A stretch of 64,000 nt of DNA from Pezizomycotina sp. ARF18 (taxonomy: Eukaryota; Ascomycota): contig AZLU01000049.1 of assembly GCA_002224055.1 (NCBI GenBank), positions 107,140 to 171,139 on the forward strand. Direction: 5' to 3'. Below the pieces are notes generated by a model. The model ran no database searches and was not told the DNA's origin. It was given only the letters and a program-made list of their open reading frames with translations. Position 1 is the first letter of the stretch. The number at the start of each line of letters is the position of its first letter. The translations under genes and the position numbers were made by a program. This document shows, one piece after another, positions 11,053-24,157 of the stretch.

Positions 11053-12225
11053 TGATACGTCGGATCATTCCGTCGTCATGCCATGTTTGGGGAATAGTTC
11101 ATCCTATATGGAAGATTTATCCCTTGTTTTTGGCTTCTAATTTGCATAATTCTAATATTTATTTCTAAATGCATTCAGTTCGGGTATATTTCACAGGTTT
11201 ATGTTGATGCTCTTTCTCCTTATTTTCCTTCTCGTACCATCTTGCCTTTTTTTTCCCCTCTTTTTTTCTTCCTCTCCCGGAAAAATGGTTATCTATCGAG
11301 TTAAAGCATTGCAGCTATCGGAGTTAAGAATTTTTCTCGCCGTTTCATGTGTTTGTCTTTCAGTTCTACGTCTCTTAGCAAGTATCTCTGCTAATGTATC
11401 GGCCATGCTATTGGTCTATTTTTTTAACAGATAATAAGTCGCACATCGTTTTTTTTCTTTTCCCCTACCTTATCTATTCACACCTGACATGAAAAGAATC
11501 CCATCTAAGCTATTTCAGCATCTTGGATGCCTTGCCATTTGAAAGATATTTTATATATATAGTAGAATGATTGCAATTGACGAGCTTGAGGAGCAGCTAT
11601 CTGGAAGCTCTTACAACCGTCAGAGCAAAGCCGAAGTATACTTCGTATTAGGAAATGACTCACACTGTTACTGAACAGCTCTTCCGAAGTAATATCCGCA
11701 ATCCTCTTCCTCCAATCCTATCAAAGTTCAAGGAAATGAAGAAGCATTTCTTGAAACTTTCAGCTCAGAAAGTGATATAAAAATCTCGGGAGTGGCAAAT
11801 CCATCTCCGCATTATTTTTTCAGTTTGATAAGAGCGTGCGGTTTCCAAAGTGACTTGTCAAGCTTTTTCGGAGGTTTCAAAGTTTTTTTTTATTTGCAGC
11901 TGAGAGCTCTTGCTTGCCTCCACAAAAATTTTTTTTTTAAAAATTTTCTGTCCAATTTATTTTTATCTAGGGGATATCTGCCGGCTTCGAATTCCATTAT
12001 CTGATTTCTAATACAATTACAACCAGACATATCAGAGAAGGACAAAGAAGCATCGAGCTCAAAGCTACATCCACGACTTATAATATATAAATACTATTCA
12101 CCTCCAGCTTCTTTCTATCCAACTTGTGCACCGCAAAAGCACTAGAGCAAGTCTGCTACAGATAGCAACTGATTGAACTAAAGCACCATCACCCAAAAAA
12201 AGAAAACCACGCAATCTAAGCAAAC
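11053..12225. other. Intergenic region upstream of eIF3g
   Basis: AT-rich, with hydrophobic short frames that are products of T-rich sequence. Nothing coding is supported. The last 150 bases before 12226 presumably carry the TIF35 promoter and leader. Confidence 0.5.
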
Positions 12226-13393
12226 ATGCCTGACGCAGCGTATGTATAAACATTCTATTCTCCCGTCTTTGCTCAGTACGAGCTTGAGAAACCCTCGCGC
12301 GTACCTGCTTTGAGCCGTTCGAGCTCGTAAAACACTTGTGTGGTATCACAGTTGCCACTAGATCATCTAGCTAACTCAACCTGTTTTTTGGCATCAATTC
12401 AGTAGGCGCACCGACTGGGCGGAAGATGAAGACTACGACGACCCGAACGTACTGCCACCTCAGCAGGTTATCAGTAACGCGGACGGAACCAAGACGATAA
12501 TAACGTACAAGTTCTCGGATTCGGGCAAGAAGATCAAAACCACCCGCAAGATCAAGACCACCATAATAACTGAGCACGTCAACCCCCGCGTCGCCGAGAG
12601 GAAGAACTGGGCCAAGTTCGGCCAGGAGAAAGGGAAGCCCCCCGGTCCGGACTTCCAGACTACGAACGTCGGCGAGAACATCGTCTTCAAGCCGTCCCTT
12701 GGGTGGAAGGCTTCGCAGAGGGCCGAAGACGCCGGCAACGCCGCCGCCACAGACCTCAAGAAGCAGCTGGGCGACAAGAAGGTCCAATGTCGTATCTGTA
12801 AGGAGAACCACTTCACCGCAAGTGCCCGTACCGAGATAGTCCCTTGGCCGCGCCGATGGGGGAGAGCACGACCCCGCAGGGCGATTCGAGGCCCGAGTCT
12901 CCCGACCGTCCGGAGGGCTCGGAATGGCAGGTGGGAGCTACGTTCCGCCGCACATGCGCAACAAGGCGGCAGCAAGGATACGGGAGGTTCCAGTTACCCC
13001 AGCCGCGAGAGGGACGACCTCGCGACGCTCAGGGTTACCAATCTCAGCGAATTTGCAGAAGAAGGCGACCTCCGCCTCATGTTCGAGAGGTTCGGAAAAG
13101 TTACGAGGGTGTTCTTGGCCAAGGATAGGGAAACACAGAGAGCGAAAGGTTTCGCTTTTATCAGTTACCTTGACCGGGGAGATGCCCAGAGGGCTTGCGA
13201 GAAAATGGATGGACGTGAGTATAAAATACCTAGAAGAATATTTCCGGTAGCGTATTGATTGAATGTTACGCTACCCTGCCTTTATACATTCTATTTCATG
13301 AATCGAAGCTGATTGGTATCCGTTTTCCCGTTATTTTTAGACGGCTACGGTCACCTGATTCTTAAGGTGGAGTTTGCGAAGAGGTCGCAGTAA
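12226..13393 (+). CDS. TIF35: Translation initiation factor eIF3 subunit g
   Basis: RNA-binding subunit of the eIF3 complex, needed for scanning and reinitiation on the 40S ribosome. Exon 1 is only 14 nt (12226-12239, MPDA). After intron 12240-12402 comes RRTDWAEDEDYDDPNVLPPQ and the eIF3g N-domain (NADGTKTIITYKF, ERKNWAKFGQEKGKPPGPD). A CCHC-like knuckle follows (CRICKENHFTA then CPYRD), a linker GGSYVPPHMR, and a C-terminal RRM (LRVTNLSEFAEEGDLRLMF; RNP1 AKGFAFISYL). Intron 13215-13340 interrupts the RRM end, and the last exon finishes GYGHLILKVEFAKRSQ. This is the full family layout. At least three one-base frame changes lie near 12820, 12920 and 12970. All flanks match eIF3g, so sequencing indels are the simplest reading for so essential a gene. 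Confidence 0.95.
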
Positions 13394-16300
13394 AAGAATA
13401 ATAAAAAAAAAGATTATAAGGTCTATTATAAAAACTATTATAAAAACTATTAAGAAAGTAACCAGATAGGAGATTTAGGTTCCATTTCCATTTTTCATTC
13501 GACACAATTCTTCTTGGAAGATTAGAGAAAATCATCGTTGACGAAACGATAATATTATGATTATTCTCCTCATATTTTTTTTGCTCTTGCTAGGTATACC
13601 ATAAGGTTGTTGACTTAGTAACAATTTTATTGTTCTTTCTTATATTGACCAAAAGAGTATTTTCCTCTTATTTTCTCAGGAAAACTACCAGGTTTCTATA
13701 CTTTGGTTTTCGTTTGTTCTTGTTCTACCTGTTTGGAATAAAAACGGGATACGGGGAGTTTATGCTTTCCAAGTCATTCAATATCGTGTCGTATACTTCT
13801 TATTGACCTTTGGTAGCCGAAACTGCGTCCAAGTAGGGATCCCTTCTTCACCCTCACGCGATGTCCGATTCTAAAAAAAGTTGGTGCCTCTGCGGAGCGT
13901 AGCTCTCTCTGAGCTGACACTATTTCCTACTTTCCTTCACTTTGGCTTTAAGGTAAAACAAATCATCAAGTTATTATATATCAAAGCCAACAAATGATAA
14001 AACCGGCGCTTACGCCTCGCACTTTCTTGACAAGGCGTCGTCCTCTAGATGTCGCCTTGGAAACCCAAAACATCCGCCCTAAATAAAAATGACGTTCAAC
14101 GCACGACTCCTCCTCCTCCAGACAGACTGACAGCGCGGAAGCTTAGACCCCCGGCCGGAGGACTTATCATCTGCATCCCAGGGAAATGGCCCGACCACTG
14201 ATGAGATCTGCAGGTCTTCCGTAAGGTAAGAACAATAAAATAAATAAAAATATTATACAGTAAATGAAACACCTTTCATGAGATTCTTAAGGAGGCTGCT
14301 GAGACAAAAAAGAAAACTTCTTTTCGTTTTTTCATGTATGCCCTTTTTTTCTGTTTTGGATTACGCACACGGCTTCAATGAAACTTGGATCCTGCTCGCT
14401 ACGTCAGACGGCCTGCGGGATACCCCATCTGAGGCTTAAGTTTTTTTTTTTTTTTTTTTCTTACTGCCTCTTGCAGGAGAACAGGTCATCCTAATACTAG
14501 GTTGTTCCCTGGAAATCGAGAGGAGGCTGGGGGGATGGGGTAAAAGAAAAAAAGAAGGATGAGCGAAGGTAATAAGTACGGTTATTCAAAAAAGAATACC
14601 ACCTTTTGATGATTATATGTTCCCTGTTTGAAAGAAGAGCTAGACAAAAAGGGAAAAAAGGACGTCACCGATGCATATCGATATCTTGGACCTGTTGTGG
14701 CCTTTCTTTTTACCCAAACAAAACCCCTTGCTCTTTTATTCCTCCGAAACTTTATTATCCTCTTCATCCAACAATATAGAAGTGATATTACTCTTGAATA
14801 ATCATTGAACGCATCCATGGTCATGAGTAAAATATCTTGACTCGACGATCCCTATAATCTAAAGATTCGAAGGACATGTTTCGATCCCTCTTGATCTTGC
14901 CTTTCCTCTTTCCTTTCTTTCCCTCACCCGCCCCCCCTGCCTTCCTTCTATATCTTACACCTCTTTATATCTCCTCGGGCTTACGGTGCATAATAGGGCG
15001 GGAGATGATCTAGAGCGAGAATAACAAAAGGGATATATCGGACTATTGGAAATAAAAGGCGAAATGAGATCCTTTCTTTTTCTTCTTGAAAAAAAAAGGG
15101 TGCCTACGCCCGATTATGCACATCACCTCTCTTGAGGTTAAAAATGCAATACATTATTTATCCAATACCAGTATATTGCAGAATCCCTAGACGAAAAGGA
15201 ATCAAGAATGCATCTAAAAAAAGAAAAAAAGAAAAGAAAAAAAAGGGAAGAGAAAAAGGGCGTGGCAATGAAGATCACGGGTAAGCGCATATGCATATAG
15301 TATACTCATACTCATAAAGCTCATCCCTACCTTGCTTGCATGGTCTATCTTGAGGGATAAAAAAGAAAAGGATAAACATTAAAAAAAATGAGTGAGGAAA
15401 CGTAATCAGCCATGTGATCTTTGACCAGCATACTCGGAAGAGTGAAGCATTTCTTCCTATACATCACAAAGAATAGTTTATCTTTGCATACAGGCGCATT
15501 TCAATCCTTGTTGCGCGGATAAGAGCAAATGGGGAAAATCTAAGTACGAATTGAAAGAAGAAGGATATTTACTGGCCGGGCGGCTGGAGAGAGGAAGCTC
15601 GAGGCGAATATTCATCTTTTTTTTTTTTCTTTCTTTTTTACATCGGAAAATAGGTCCTTTTTCCATGGGAGCCCGAGTGAGAGTAAAGAGTTCCAAAAAG
15701 ATCCAAGTCGCACATAGGCTGTGCAAGTTCGGAAAATTTCACTTCTCTCCATCGAAGCAATTCCAGGGGAAGATCTCGTGTTTAGAGAGGATAAATGCAA
15801 GTGATTGGTATAGGGGAAGCGGAACTAGATCCGGACGATACTTCTCCTGTCGTGGAACTTGGCTAGAGAAAGATCTCTCGTAGAAAACCTGATTGTCCTT
15901 TTTTTCATTTTTTTTAAACCTGTCCAAATGTGCCAGAACGCGACCTTAATAGGAGAAGGAACGTGATCACCAAATAGAAGACCTGTACTGGGAAATCAGT
16001 AATCAATCATACTCGGTGGGAAGTTATCGCAAGAACGAATGTCTCGTCTATATTTTGCGACCTGCCATCCTTCTAAGCTGCTGGAAGAAGGGATAAATAG
16101 TCTAGTGTAACAGATGGAAGAGATTTAATGGATCGTATGTGTAGTCCTTGAACCTACGAAAACAAGTGCAAGAGAAGGAAGGGGAACTGATAAGAACGCC
16201 GCTCTTGGTTTGGTTGAGCTCGTAAAAATGAAAGGCTTCGTATGTAAGCATCTGTTTAGAAGTTAAAGGTTGAATTGAGTTAAACGTTCTCATATCTGCG

Positions 16301-17774
16301 TACTTCAAAACAATCGATATAAAATTCCCTTTTCCCTATACCTTTCCTTCGATGTCTTAGCTCATGGAACTGGTAAGTGGAAAGCGAGATTTTGGTAAAA
16401 CTTTATCCTCGTAGTTCTAAAAGGACCTGTTGGAGTCAACTGGGGCACAATGTGACCCATTTCCCTCGATGAAATTCTAAGCGAGGTGCGAGAGTCAGGT
16501 CTTCCAGAATGATCAAGTAGTACTGCAACCATTCTGCATGATACTAATAGAAGAAAGATATCAATAACCAATGAGACCTTCTAAAAGCCTACAAAATGAT
16601 CGGGAGAGAAATTTTGGTAGCTTGAATAGAAGTGCAACGGTAGCACAAAAGAACTACTTTTGTATGTAATACTGAGCAGACTCCATGCTTAGTCACGAAG
16701 CGTTCATCTCGTCAGAACTAGAAAGGGGGAACAGACGACGCCCTAGCAAAAGTGACTTGCTTTACCTGCTGCTCTTTATGAATATACTTTCAGTATTAAT
16801 TTGTCCTAGAGAATTTGTCTTTGCTGTAGTGAATTAGTACTGATAGTTTTACTAAACCGGAATTTTTGGCTGTGTATGTATATCCTCTAACGCGATAAAA
16901 AGAAGGATGGGCAAACAGTTGCAGCTACAGTGGCCAGATTTGTTCCTTGAGAAGAAAGGGTAAAAGGAAAAAAGGAAGCCAAGCGGCCACGATGCTTGAG
17001 ATCGAGGGCCTGGTCGACAAATATCGTAAAATCATATACAAAGAAAAAAGAAAATTTTATTTTTCAAATTCTCCCACTGTACTGCTATTTCTCCTTTGGT
17101 ATAATTCTATAAAAAACCAAATTGGAAAAAAAAAAAAAAAAAAAACCCATTATTCACTCGTCCTCGGAGATCCCTCTGCTTCTCGTCTTTATCTCCAAGA
17201 CAAAGTTCCCGCCCTCTTAAACCAATCAGTTCCTTGCTTTTACTACCTTTTCACTTAAAAAAAAAAAAAAAAACTGCAAGTATTTATTATCAACCCTTAT
17301 CGATAATAAGTGGCGATGAAATAATTAGAAAAGTACCAATGAGTAATTGAAATTACTATATTTTTATATCAATCTTATTATTGATGTGGATATGCACGCA
17401 TGTATAGGGCTGATTTGACCAAAGTTTGACTTCTATCTCGCAAAAATATTACTCTTATCTTGTTGGCAAGCTTTCAGGTAAGTAGCTGATAATTGCGCTT
17501 TCTAAAACATACAAGCCACTATATTAAACATTCCTCTAACCAAACGCAGTTTCTCAAGTTAATAAAGGGTACGGCAAGGGCCGGCGCAAGATCGTATCCT
17601 TCGAAATGCAGTCGGTGTAATTTCGCCAATTTTCTCCTTACAGGATGGAATCCTCACAACTCCACAGCTGCTGCCGGCACGGTTGTAACATTTTACTTCC
17701 TCGAATGTATATATCAGGCTATTATTAGGGTCTAAAGATATATCTTCGAAATAGAAAAATAAATAAACCGCTCG

Positions 17775-17776
<2 letters not shown>

Positions 17777-17805
<29 letters not shown>
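17777..17805. repeat. T29 homopolymer
   Basis: An uninterrupted T run in gene-poor DNA, one of several of about 30 bases in the window (others at 23549-23578, 33919-33950 and 62976-63005). Confidence 0.8.
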
Positions 17806-20609
17806 GGCAGAAAGAACCACAAATTCGAGAAAGATATCAGGTACTTTGAAAGTGCTTTTGTCACTAACCGAGGGCGCGTTGTTGTACAAGAACGCTGACT
17901 GGCTTACTCGCTCTACGCCGCCAACAACCAGGACCTTGGGTAATCCTATTTCGTCACCGCGAAGAAGTATCGCACGTCCCTCTCCGCATTATTGCATCAA
18001 ATGTCGCCTGGGCTATATATTTTTACTTTCTTTTTCCTCTTGTGTTCTGTGTTTCTAACATCTTTTCAGCCGTACATGAGAGGAATATACATGCATGGAT
18101 AGAACGACGAATGATTATTCCGCCAATTTTTTGGCTAATCCTCACCCCCTTTTCCAGGCTCGTACCAGATTCCAGGGCTGACCTCTCAAGATCATATTCT
18201 CCTAAAAAGCCGACGCAGGTGGGAATTGGTTCGGGAGAACGGACGAAATTATAATATTATACAAGCCAATTAATCTTGACGAGTTGGGAAATCGATCAGA
18301 AAAAGCGACACTCGGGAATAGATCTCAGAGTAATCAGTAGGCAGATGCATCTCACCCTGCAACACCCATGATATCATGCTTAGGTACCCAGGGTTTTTTC
18401 CCTCTTCTTTTTTTTTATTTTTTTTATTTTTTTTTATTTTTTTTTATTTTTTTATTTTATTTTTTAAGATACTGCTTGTATACTAGTCAGCAGGGGAGAA
18501 AGACTACAGCGCCAAATAATTTACCCTAAGGAATCCAACTGCCTTGGTTATATGTTTTCTATACGGCGTCGATGTTCGAAAAAGCCTCCTTATCTCGCGC
18601 GTTTTCATGTCGCTCTCGTAGAAGCAGAAGTTGAGGAGGCAAAGGCACAAAAAAGAAACCATTGCAAAACCAAAAACCTGACACAACGTCAATCCCCACC
18701 ATTGATGTTGTGCAAGGCCGCTTCGGCTACGGTAAATGCCACCTTTACGAGCAAAAGCGAACGAATAACCAAAAAAAAAGAACAATTCCTGAGAGAATTT
18801 TCTATAACACTGCAAAAAAAAAAAAAAAAAAAAGAATGATCAGGGTCTAGCTGCAAGCCTGACATAAGTATGCTTTCGCTCCGCGACCCTCTAAAAAAAA
18901 TTTTTTGGGGCTTATGTATATTCGTTTCCATAATGATCCTATCCTAAAAAAAAAAAGGAGAGAAAGAGGACAGGATATAACGCGGATAAATTATCCTCTG
19001 GTGCAGCTAATATATATTAAATATATATTCCGAAGCCTTTCCTTAAGATTTCTTTCTCTTATAAATCTTTCACTCCTTCTACTTCCTATCCGCTATTTTT
19101 GGACAGTTCTATATTCGGGCGTCTCAACGCTCCGCCTCGTTATTCTCCTGTATATATAATATCCCCGCGACTTGCTAATAGGCTACGAACTACTGACAGA
19201 TCTATCGCCAGGAGGATTTAGCCAGGTAAGGCTTCCTGCGAGTATTAACTATATTTAAAGAAAATTCTCCGTTTATATTTATTCATAGAAGTACATTTTT
19301 TATAGACATATTAAGGCTGAAAGATATTGGACCAAGTTGAAAAATAAAAAAGAATACTTGTTGCACCTTGAAAAAGACTCGGGAGAAGATCTTGTACCTC
19401 CTTCTCTTTCCTTCACCACCTGGTCAGCGTGGAGAAAAGGGTCTAGACTCTTGACTCGGTGTAACGCATCACAAAAAAAAAAAAAAGAAGGAAAGAAGAG
19501 CGTATATTTAGACACGTATTATTATAGCCGAGATTGAGTGGAGAAATTGAGTGGAGATGCGCCACCCAGAGAAAGAATTACCGATAGGAATTAGGGAAGA
19601 TTTAATCAAATCTCAGGTCTCGTATTTTTTAGGCAAATAACCGCCTTCGATAGCAAAAGAAAAAGAAAAGAAAACAAACCCGAAGAGAGAGAAGAAGAAA
19701 GAAGAAGAAAAGGTCCCTCCCGTGCAGAGCAAGTGCTTTTGAACACCTCTGTCTCGATATTCGGATGGAGAATGAGTACCTCTGAATTAAGCCTTAGCGA
19801 GAGAGAGCGAGGGAGACAGAAAGAGACAGTTATTGTATTGATTTTCACGTTTAAGTATACTCTTTTTCTAATCTTCCTATCGCCTATCCGCTTTAGCCCG
19901 GTAGTGAGCGAGGAGGCAGGGCGCCGAGAGAGAAAGAAAAATATTAGAAGTGGAGCCGTGCACGCGAGTAATGACAATCACACCTTTATTCAATAATACC
20001 TTTAAGTACTTGCCGTAATATTTTATTCTTCATTTATTCCCTCTATCTTTGCAGTACCCTCCGCAGTACTTTACTACCTTTACCCCTCCAAAAGTTTGAT
20101 TTACTCAGTGTGTTAAATATTTTATCTATTTATTTATCTTTTATTTTTTCTACAGTTAAGATAAAAAAGGGGGGAAATCGCGGAGATCTTAATAAGTAGA
20201 ATCCACTCTTCACTACATCTTAAAAACTCCACTCTGCGAAACAAAGCTACCTTTTCTATATCCAGGAATCCTTTTTTCTTCCTCTCCTTGGTGGCAATAT
20301 TCGATATTCTATTTTCGTTTCCTTTCGATTTAAATAGATTTATCTATTTTCAATATTAAATAAATAATTTTCTTTATTATCCAGGATCCTTCTCTGTGCA
20401 TCAAGAGAGCTCTTCTTCCACCAACGCTGGTTCAAGAAACAGCCGATTCGATTCCGCTGACTGAAAATTGATATATCATGTAGCCTCGTTATCAAGTTTC
20501 AAGGACCCAAAAAAAGGTACGTGCGCGACGATGAGAGAGTTAGAGGAGAAAATGAAAAAAGCAAAAAAGCAAAAGTAGTTTAAACAAAAGAGGGAAGCAA
20601 AAGAGGAGG

Positions 20610-20720
20610 GGAAAACGGGGGGACGACTCGTCCGTGCTGAATGCTGGTGATACGGTGGTCCCTCGGCCCCTCAGGGCCTCGTTTCGACCTTGGGTCAGTT
20701 CTCGCCTTACAAGTATCGTA
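20610..20720. other. GC-rich self-complementary patch
   Basis: Within A-rich DNA this patch contains GGACGACTCGTCC (six-base arms) and GGCCCCTCAGGGCC, each able to fold, separated by about 40 bases. No known RNA family was recognised and there is no reading frame of note. It could be a small structured RNA or a remnant of a repeat element. Confidence 0.25.
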
Positions 20721-21987
20721 AGAACGATAAAAGATAATCAAGCAGACAGGGGAAAAAAAAATAAATAAATAAAAAGAATAATAATACAAAAACAATTTAA
20801 TACTAAATACTGTCCAAATCTTCCAAAAGGATAGAAAAAAAAATCAATAAAAGTCACGATATATGAAATAATTGGTAGCTGCTTGAGTATGAGGAATTCA
20901 ATTGGAAAACGGTTTTTATAGCTTTATTTTATTTTATTTTATTTTTTTTTTTAAATTATTTAATTATTTGTTTAAAAAAAAAGAAAAAAAAAAAAAAACT
21001 TGTTCGTTTAATTCTTTTTTATTTTTTGGGATTCTTAATGGTTCGTTCCGGAGAAACGGCATATCGCTTTCTCAGGGTTTGGGAGTTTTTTTATTTATTA
21101 GTTTTTTTTTTTTTTTTCATGGAAAAAATACCAGTGAATTAAATATTTATTTTAATTATTATTGTTATTGTTATTTTCGTAATTATAGCAAGAAAGAAAA
21201 AAAAAAAAAAAAAAACCCAATCCCATCCATCTAATCAAATTCTGCACTTTACTATCTTCGGCTCCCGGCGCAGATCCCTATCCACTTCCACCCCCAAAAA
21301 CCACACCACTCGCCCACGCTACTTCCCACCGACGCACCGCCGCTGCTTTTTCTTTTTTAACTTCGACAATTAAATTTTTTTTTTTTTCCCTTCGCAAACT
21401 CGAACAGCCCTCCTTCCGAAGCAACGATTCTTCTCTACACAAACAAGAAAAACAAAGCACGAATAACAAACCCGCACCCCCCCTTTCGCATCATCGATCG
21501 CAGGAGCTCACAAGGCGACAAACCTACTGGACAGGAAATAAAGCACTCGAAGAGTACGACTTGAAGCTTTGAGTTACATTCCTTTGGCTGATTCCTGTTG
21601 TTTTTCCGAGTTTATGCACAGTCCTGAGTTTGTTGCTTTGCTACCGCCTTGCCACGATCACCTCGCGTTCCGCCACTCAGACCTTTTTCGTTGTTCTTCT
21701 AGGCATTGCCTTCATATAGCTAGCTGCTTGTTCGTATGCTATAACTTCTTGCTCTCATTTCTTCATTTCTGCTCTCTAGCTATTTCCATCTTTTTTTTTT
21801 TTTTTTTCAAACAAAAAGAGTCTCTTTCGAGCCTTGGTCTATGTGCACTCTTGTCATTTCCGTGATTGATATATTTGACTTGCGGGTTTTTGTTCTTCTT
21901 TCTTGATCTCCCGGCATATTTGCCTATTGCTGAGTTCCTATTTGCGTTAAACTGAATTCAGAGCAGCGTAGCCGAAAATCAAACGCT

Positions 21988-22219
21988 GGGCTTCTAAAAG
22001 TACTCGCGAGTCGACGCCCATTTACTTCATATCATAAGTTGGAAAAAAAAAAAAAAAAAAGAAGGAACGACTGGGCTGGATAATAAACCACGTTTCGTCG
22101 CTGTGGCTTCTAAAAGTACTCGCGAGTCACGCCCATTTACTGCTCATCGATAAGTTGGAAAAAAAAAAAAAAAAAAGAAGGAACGCACTGGGCTGGATAA
22201 TAACCACGTTTCGTCTGTG
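21988..22219. repeat. Tandem direct duplication, about 116-bp unit
   Basis: Copy 1 (about 21988-22103) and copy 2 (about 22104-22219) both run from GGCTTCTAAAAGTACTCGCG, through an A18 tract, to CCACGTTTCGTC. Differences are almost all single-base gains or losses (for example GTCGACGCCC versus GTCACGCCC, and AATAAACC versus AATAACC). Indel-dominated divergence fits two noisy versions of one sequence better than an old duplication. Confidence 0.85.
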
Positions 22220-23546
22220 GCACACGACTGGGAAAGGACCGTCACGGAAGAATTGACGTCTTTTCATTATTTCATACGTGGTAGAGCTTTCCAGGATTGA
22301 TCACGGCTTGCCTTCAGCATTCAACTTAATTGGCCCCGAGTGGTCATCGCTTTCTCAGGTTGAAGGCGACCGGTTGGGGGAGTTTTTTTATTTATTTTTT
22401 TAAGGCTGTCAGAGAGTGAAGAGGTGAGTTCAACTACTAAGCAGCAGCATTGTAGGAGGACGAATGGGTGGGGTCAGTGGGACAGGAAATCTACTCCAGC
22501 AGTTAACCGCTGTGCGAGAGAGGAAGGGGAAAAAGTAATATGCAGACCTGAGAGAGCAGGAACCCTCCGGCAGTGATCTCCTTTTTATTGCTTACAAAAA
22601 AAAAGGAAAGAAAGAGGGAGAAAGACCAAGAAACGAAGGGCTACTCGATTGTTTGCCTCCTGCTCTTCGATCACCTCAGTGCAATGTCAGCTGTCATACA
22701 CTGCTATCAAGGACATGAGTTTTTGCCTACTTGCATGCCCTTTGGGTTTCCTTTTAAAGAGAATTGTCCGAATCGTTGTGCTAACTAATTCGTTGCGTTC
22801 ACCATTTCATTTTCTCTTCCCAACTGCCTGGATACTCACCCAAGTTGACTCTGAAGGTCCGCAGTGTATTTGCATAACTTGCAGAGCGAAGAAAGCCTTT
22901 TTTCTATACTTTTTCAGTTTATCCTTTTTTTTCTACTCTACCTTCAGATCTCTGGTCAAATGCTTATTCCACTTGCTTTTGCAAGAATCCATAGAGTTAC
23001 GTGCCGCCACCTAGAGCCATTTATATGAACTGGCTCTTCATCAAACAAATTCCTCGGTATAATTGTGGTTTCAAAACAAAGTGTGAAGCTCTGAAAGACA
23101 ATATGGCTTCTCCCAAACTCGATCACATTCAAAACCATGATCACGGTGTTTCTGACCCCACGAGAAGAAGCCAGGAGTAATGAAGGATTTCGCGGGATCC
23201 TGCATGAACCAAGGTGGGTTCGGAGTTTATCATGGAATTCTTTACACAACATGAACAGGTGGCGGCTCTATCTACTAATCTCTCGCTCTCGCTCTGTTTT
23301 CCTCTTTCCCTTGGTCTCATATGCCACGAAATCGAAAAAGTGAGCAAGAGAGGAGTAAGAATACTAGGGCACTAGAGTATTCAGGGGTCAAACTGCAGTG
23401 GCGATATTGAACCTTATAAACTCCCGCTGCAAACAATCATTTTGCGTTCTCGTGAGCCATGAAAAGCGTCTATGCTTTCCTGATGCTGCAAATCATCTTA
23501 AATTGCTACGTCAAGTCCTTGAGGCAAAAGAAGGACCTAGAGAGTT

Positions 23547-23579
<33 letters not shown>

Positions 23580-24157
23580 GGGGGGGTATACATTGTTTCT
23601 TATTTCATCGAGGGCGAAATCGATCTTACGAGAAAGAGGACATAATTTATAAATCTCAAAAAGGGGAGAGAGCAGAGACAAGGAGACAGAGAGTTCTCAT
23701 ATTCCTTGTTATTGCTTTTTGAAGGGATTATTCTTCTTGAACAAGTATACGCTTTTGTCCGAGAAACGAAGAGAGAAGGGAAAAAAGAAAGGAAAGAGCA
23801 AACTAGAAAAACCGAGATATACATACTTTACAAGGTCTTCCCGGACGTTATTGCTTTTGATTACTATTATTGCTATTACGTATTGTCATTATTTTATTTA
23901 TTATTATTTTCTTTTCATACAAAATTTATTATTTATTTTTATTTACATATATTGTTTCTTTTCTAATAAGGAAATAAAAAATTGACGTGCATACACACGC
24001 AGAGAGAGAGGAAGAGCGAGGAAGAGGGAAAATCACAGAGGCAAGTAGTCTCCTTTCCAGTCCTACCGATCTAACTTCTGTTTTTTTTGTCCACAGACAT
24101 CCCACGTTATTACCAGGACTTCAGGACCTGATCAAAACACACACGAATCCCATAACC
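22220..24157. other. Leader-like region upstream of the vib-1-like gene
   Basis: No protein is recognised. The region is pyrimidine-rich in parts, with a T29 run at 23549-23578 followed by G9, and several short upstream ATG frames. It may be promoter and long 5' leader of the NDT80-type gene that follows, as many fungal regulators have long leaders. A pair of inverted GCCGCCACCT words near 23003 and 23258 is reported as a finding. Confidence 0.35.

Larger units (their letters stand above)
13394..21960. other. Long gene-poor region
   Basis: I could not recognise any protein here on either strand. The content is AT-rich spacer with many A/T runs (for example T29 at 17777-17805 and a mixed T/A tract at 18408-18467). 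A moderately GC-rich patch at 14020-14230 ends in GTAAGGTAAG, a possible donor of a noncoding exon. Short frames at 15551-15883, 17493-17735 and 17804-18058 lack any familiar motif and are not called. A structured patch at 20610-20720 is listed separately. Pyrimidine-rich sequence at 21240-21480 looks like fungal promoter or leader DNA and may belong to the downstream vib-1-like gene. Confidence 0.5.

Noticed and set aside
12371-12975. Minus-strand frames of 146 and 171 codons
   Set aside because: Antisense shadows of the eIF3g gene, whose plus-strand reading is a complete family match.
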